From: an uncultured Peptococcaceae bacterium
GTDB taxonomy: Bacteria > Bacillota > Peptococcia > Peptococcales > Peptococcaceae
DNA length: 25,677 nucleotides
NCBI GenBank assembly: GCA_902492275.1
Contig: CABUKW010000028.1
Span: forward strand, 1-25,677
Reading direction: 5' to 3'
In this document: piece by piece, positions 23,732 to 25,677 of the stretch
Position numbering within the stretch: the first letter of the stretch is position 1
Layout: each line of letters starts with the position of its first letter
The notes under the pieces: generated by a model
The model's database searches: none
The model's input: the letters and a program-made list of their open reading frames with translations, nothing else
Told to the model about the DNA's origin: nothing
Program-made: the position numbers and the translations under genes

Positions 23732-24892
23732 ATGTCAAACTTTGTTAATCAAAAAGTTGTTGATCTGCCACCATCCGGAATTCGTAAATTCTTCGACCTG
23801 GCAGCAACTATGGAGGACTGCATCTCCCTGAGCATTGGGGAACCGGATTTCGTAACACCAAAATTGATGATGGACGCTGCCATCGAATCTCTGCATCAGG
23901 GCAAAACCGCTTATACTTCCAATGCCGGTTTAATCGAACTGCGCGAAGAAATCTGCAACTATCTGAAAAAATATGATTTGAGCTATGACGCAGCGAAAGA
24001 AGTATTAATCACCGTTGGCGCCAGCGAAGCGATCGACTTGGCTTTCCGCGCTCTGATTGGTGCTGGCGATGAAGTATTAATTCCAGACCCATCTTTCGTA
24101 TGCTATGGTCCATTAACCATTATGGCAGGCGGCACACCAGTTAGCCTGTCTACCTATGAAAAAGATGAATTCCGCTTAACCGCAGAAGAACTGGAAAAGA
24201 AAATCACTCCAAATTCTAAAGTTCTGTTGTTGCCATATCCAAACAACCCAACCGGCGGTATCATGCGTAAAGAAGACTACGAACCAATCGCTGAAATTGT
24301 GAAAAAACATGACCTGTTTGTAATCTGCGATGAAATCTACAGCGAACTGGTTTACGGCGGTGAAAAACATTATTCCTTCGCAGCTCTGCCTGGCATGAAA
24401 GAACGCTCTCTGGTGCTGAACGGCTTCTCCAAAGCCTTCGCTATGACCGGCTGGAGAATTGGTTACGCTTGCGGTCCGCAGGATGTTATTGCAGCCATCA
24501 CCAAAATCCATCAGTATGGTATCATGAGCGCTCCAACCATGGGGCAGTACGGGGCTTTAGAAGGCTTACGCCATGGTGAAGCAGAAGTGCAGAAAATGGT
24601 ACAATCCTACGATGAAAGAAGAAAAGTTATTGTAGAAGGCTTCAATGCAATGGGCTTACACTGCTTTGAACCCAAAGGCGCTTTCTACTGCTTCCCATCC
24701 ATCCAGAGTACCGGCTTAAGCAGTGAAGAATTCTGCGAACGTCTGCTGAAAGCAGAAAAAGTTGCCGTTGTTCCTGGTAACGCATTTGGCGCCAGCGGTG
24801 AAGGCTTCGTTCGCTGCAGCTATGCTTCCTCTATGGAAAATATTAAAGAAGCATTGAAGAGAATTGAACACTTCATCAGTACTTTAAAATAA
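23732..24892 (+). CDS. PLP-dependent class I aminotransferase
   Basis: This 386-residue cytosolic enzyme transfers amino groups with pyridoxal phosphate. Fold-type I features are GEPDF near 36-40, NNPTG at 171-175, ICDEIYSELVY around 198-208 (Asp200 to the ring nitrogen), the PLP lysine Lys234 in NGFSKAFAMTGWRIGYACG, and the substrate-carboxylate Arg361 in EGFVRCSYASS. The family covers aspartate and aromatic aminotransferases; sequence pattern favours the aspartate/aromatic I-gamma group of Bacillota and a role in amino-acid synthesis, but substrate is not certain. ATG start, AAAGGTGA about 8 nt upstream. Codon use is more biased than in neighbours (many GAA, AAA, GGC), in line with high expression. 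Single-gene unit with terminator. Confidence 0.93.
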   Translation: MSNFVNQKVVDLPPSGIRKFFDLAATMEDCISLSIGEPDFVTPKLMMDAAIESLHQGKTAYTSNAGLIELREEICNYLKKYDLSYDAAKEVLITVGASEAIDLAFRALIGAGDEVLIPDPSFVCYGPLTIMAGGTPVSLSTYEKDEFRLTAEELEKKITPNSKVLLLPYPNNPTGGIMRKEDYEPIAEIVKKHDLFVICDEIYSELVYGGEKHYSFAALPGMKERSLVLNGFSKAFAMTGWRIGYACGPQDVIAAITKIHQYGIMSAPTMGQYGALEGLRHGEAEVQKMVQSYDERRKVIVEGFNAMGLHCFEPKGAFYCFPSIQSTGLSSEEFCERLLKAEKVAVVPGNAFGASGEGFVRCSYASSMENIKEALKRIEHFISTLK

Positions 24893-24912
24893 AAACGCAT
24901 ACAAACGCTAAC

Positions 24913-24948
24913 AACCGTCCATGTATCATTCATGGGCGGTTCTTTTTT
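24913..24948 (+). terminator. Terminator of aminotransferase gene
   Basis: Stem AACCGTCCATG / CATGGGCGGTT (24913-24923, 24931-24941; one G·U-type mismatch) with a 7-nt loop, followed by CTTTTTT. Confidence 0.85.
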
Positions 24949-24980
24949 GGACAAAATGCTTCCCATATTCGGCATGATAC

Positions 24981-25016
24981 GAAAAAACAAGGAGTCGGCA
25001 ATTCACCGACACCTTG
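24981..25016 (-). terminator. Minus-strand terminator
   Basis: CAAGG-x-GTCGG pairs with CCGAC-x-CCTTG (24988-24998 and 25006-25016, one A-A mismatch), followed on the minus strand by TTTTTTC. No clear gene to its right uses it, so it hints at an unrecognised minus-strand transcript starting somewhere in 25020-25600. Confidence 0.6.
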
Positions 25017-25264
25017 TACAATATCTTCTATGCTAGTTCAGCGAACCCACTTTCCTGCGTTGATACAATCTAAAATCAAAACAATTTCCAGCCAATAGCC
25101 CTTCTTAAAAGACGATTTTTAGAAAGAACAAGCACAAGGCAAAGTAAAATCCCCGCATCCGTATTGGTTGAGCAGAAAACCGGTATTTTGGCTGTATTTT
25201 GCACCCCCCTAATAGAGCTACCAATACAGAGAACACTGAAAAAACAAAAAATTAGAGCATAAAA

Positions 25265-25280
25265 TGTTTCACGTGAAACA
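25265..25280. promoter_or_regulatory. parS: parS (ParB/Spo0J-binding site)
   Basis: TGTTTCACGTGAAACA is a perfect 16-bp match to the parS consensus of chromosomal ParB/Spo0J proteins. The flanks AAAA and TTTT extend it to a perfect 24-bp palindrome (25261-25284). ParB loads on such sites, spreads, and recruits SMC condensin for origin segregation. These sites cluster near oriC in most bacteria. It lies in a non-coding stretch. Confidence 0.93.
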
Positions 25281-25551
25281 TTTTTGCGCCAAATTGGGGA
25301 TACCTGTCTGAAACAGCCCATCATAAAAAAGAGATGACTGGGCGTATCGCCCACCCATCCACAATACAATGATCATGAAACGTCACGTAACGATTGTTTG
25401 CACAATACCCTGGACAGGGACTCGATAAATTGCAGACCCGTCATAACACTGCCTGCATAATATTTTTTCCGCTAAAACAACGACGGCATCACCATTGGTT
25501 ATGCCATTTCGCTCACAGCAAAAAATTCTTTCGTTTTTTTGAAAATTTTGC

Positions 25552-25580
25552 TTGACTTTTATTGGGACAGGCTGTATCAT
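25552..25580 (+). promoter_or_regulatory. Promoter of tRNA-Lys gene
   Basis: TTGACT (25552-25557) and TATCAT (25575-25580) are 17 bp apart, about 45 bp before the tRNA. This is one of the best -35 matches in the window, as expected for a stable RNA. Confidence 0.65.
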
Positions 25581-25624
25581 ATATAACTGTGGCTGGCACG
25601 AACCGCCACATAAAAATAGCTTGT

Positions 25625-25677
25625 GCGCTATTAGCTCAGTCGGCAGAGCACCTGACTTTTAATCAGGGTGTCCCGCG
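25625..25677 (+). tRNA. tRNA-Lys (anticodon UUU), cut by window end
   Basis: The first 53 nt are present: acceptor GCGCTAT, TA at 8-9, D arm GCTC-AGTCGGCA-GAGC, anticodon stem CCTGA / TCAGG with loop CTTTTAA (anticodon TTT, about 25657-25659), variable loop GTGTC and the start of the T stem CCGCG. The 3' half lies outside. Further tRNA genes may follow in a cluster. Confidence 0.95.

Larger units (their letters stand above)
24893..25624. other. Gene-poor region around parS
   Basis: No well-supported gene is found in these 732 bp. Two minus-strand open frames (25076-25369, running through the parS palindrome, and 25383-25580) lack ribosome binding sites. The second has a Cys-rich segment (FCCERNGITNG, LCRQC) but overlaps the tRNA promoter. 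The region holds the aminotransferase terminator, a minus-strand terminator, parS, an inverted GTATTGG/CCAATAC pair (25161-25227) and the tRNA promoter. Confidence 0.5.

Noticed and set aside
25076..25369. 97-codon minus-strand frame
   Set aside because: It reads through the parS palindrome (giving NVSRETF), lacks a ribosome binding site and looks like translated intergenic DNA.

Overview
This 25.7 kb chromosomal window comes from a low-to-moderate GC bacterium that uses strong AGGAGG-type ribosome binding sites, frequent TTG starts and many hairpin-plus-U-tract terminators, so it is Bacillota-like. The gene set (DctPQM TRAP transporter, arylsulfotransferases, stalk-domain envelope protein, TspO, ferredoxin-like-domain DAHP synthase) suggests an anaerobic gut Negativicute, perhaps near Acidaminococcaceae/Phascolarctobacterium. 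That placement is inference from gene style; no rRNA is present to confirm it.

Layout. 1-693 is gene-free and carries a 109-bp direct repeat and three GCGC hairpins. 694-3234 (minus) holds a metallo-beta-lactamase-fold hydrolase, a 73-residue internally duplicated Cys protein and a Bcr/CflA-type MFS exporter. 3403-8654 is an arylsulfotransferase island: two different ASST-type beta-propeller enzymes on the minus strand, separated by repeats and large inverted repeats, and a divergent LysR regulator. 8746-9759 is aroF (DAHP synthase). 10125-13469 is an ABC exporter pair (FtsX-like permease plus ATPase) behind a promoter with two 10-bp direct repeats at 11-bp period. 13751-16806 is a TRAP operon (dctP-dctQ-dctM), followed by tspO on the plus strand. 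17765-21145 holds two tandem paralogous YtcJ-like amidohydrolases, each exactly 532 residues. 21383-23108 is a three-gene envelope operon divergent from a small XRE regulator (23229-23453), with a dyad between them. 23732-24892 is a class I aminotransferase. The right end has a perfect parS (ParB-binding) palindrome and the start of a tRNA-Lys(UUU) gene with a good promoter.

How the genes fit together. The window reads as accessory small-molecule metabolism: transfer of sulfate between aryl compounds, uptake of an organic acid by TRAP, hydrolysis of amide-type compounds, and export by MFS and ABC systems, next to two core amino-acid genes (aroF, aminotransferase). The parS site suggests the right end lies in the origin-proximal part of the chromosome. 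No phage, transposase, CRISPR or classical defence system is visible. The most unusual items are the ASST pair, the 140-bp near-perfect inverted repeat in front of one of them, and the envelope operon with its own XRE regulator.
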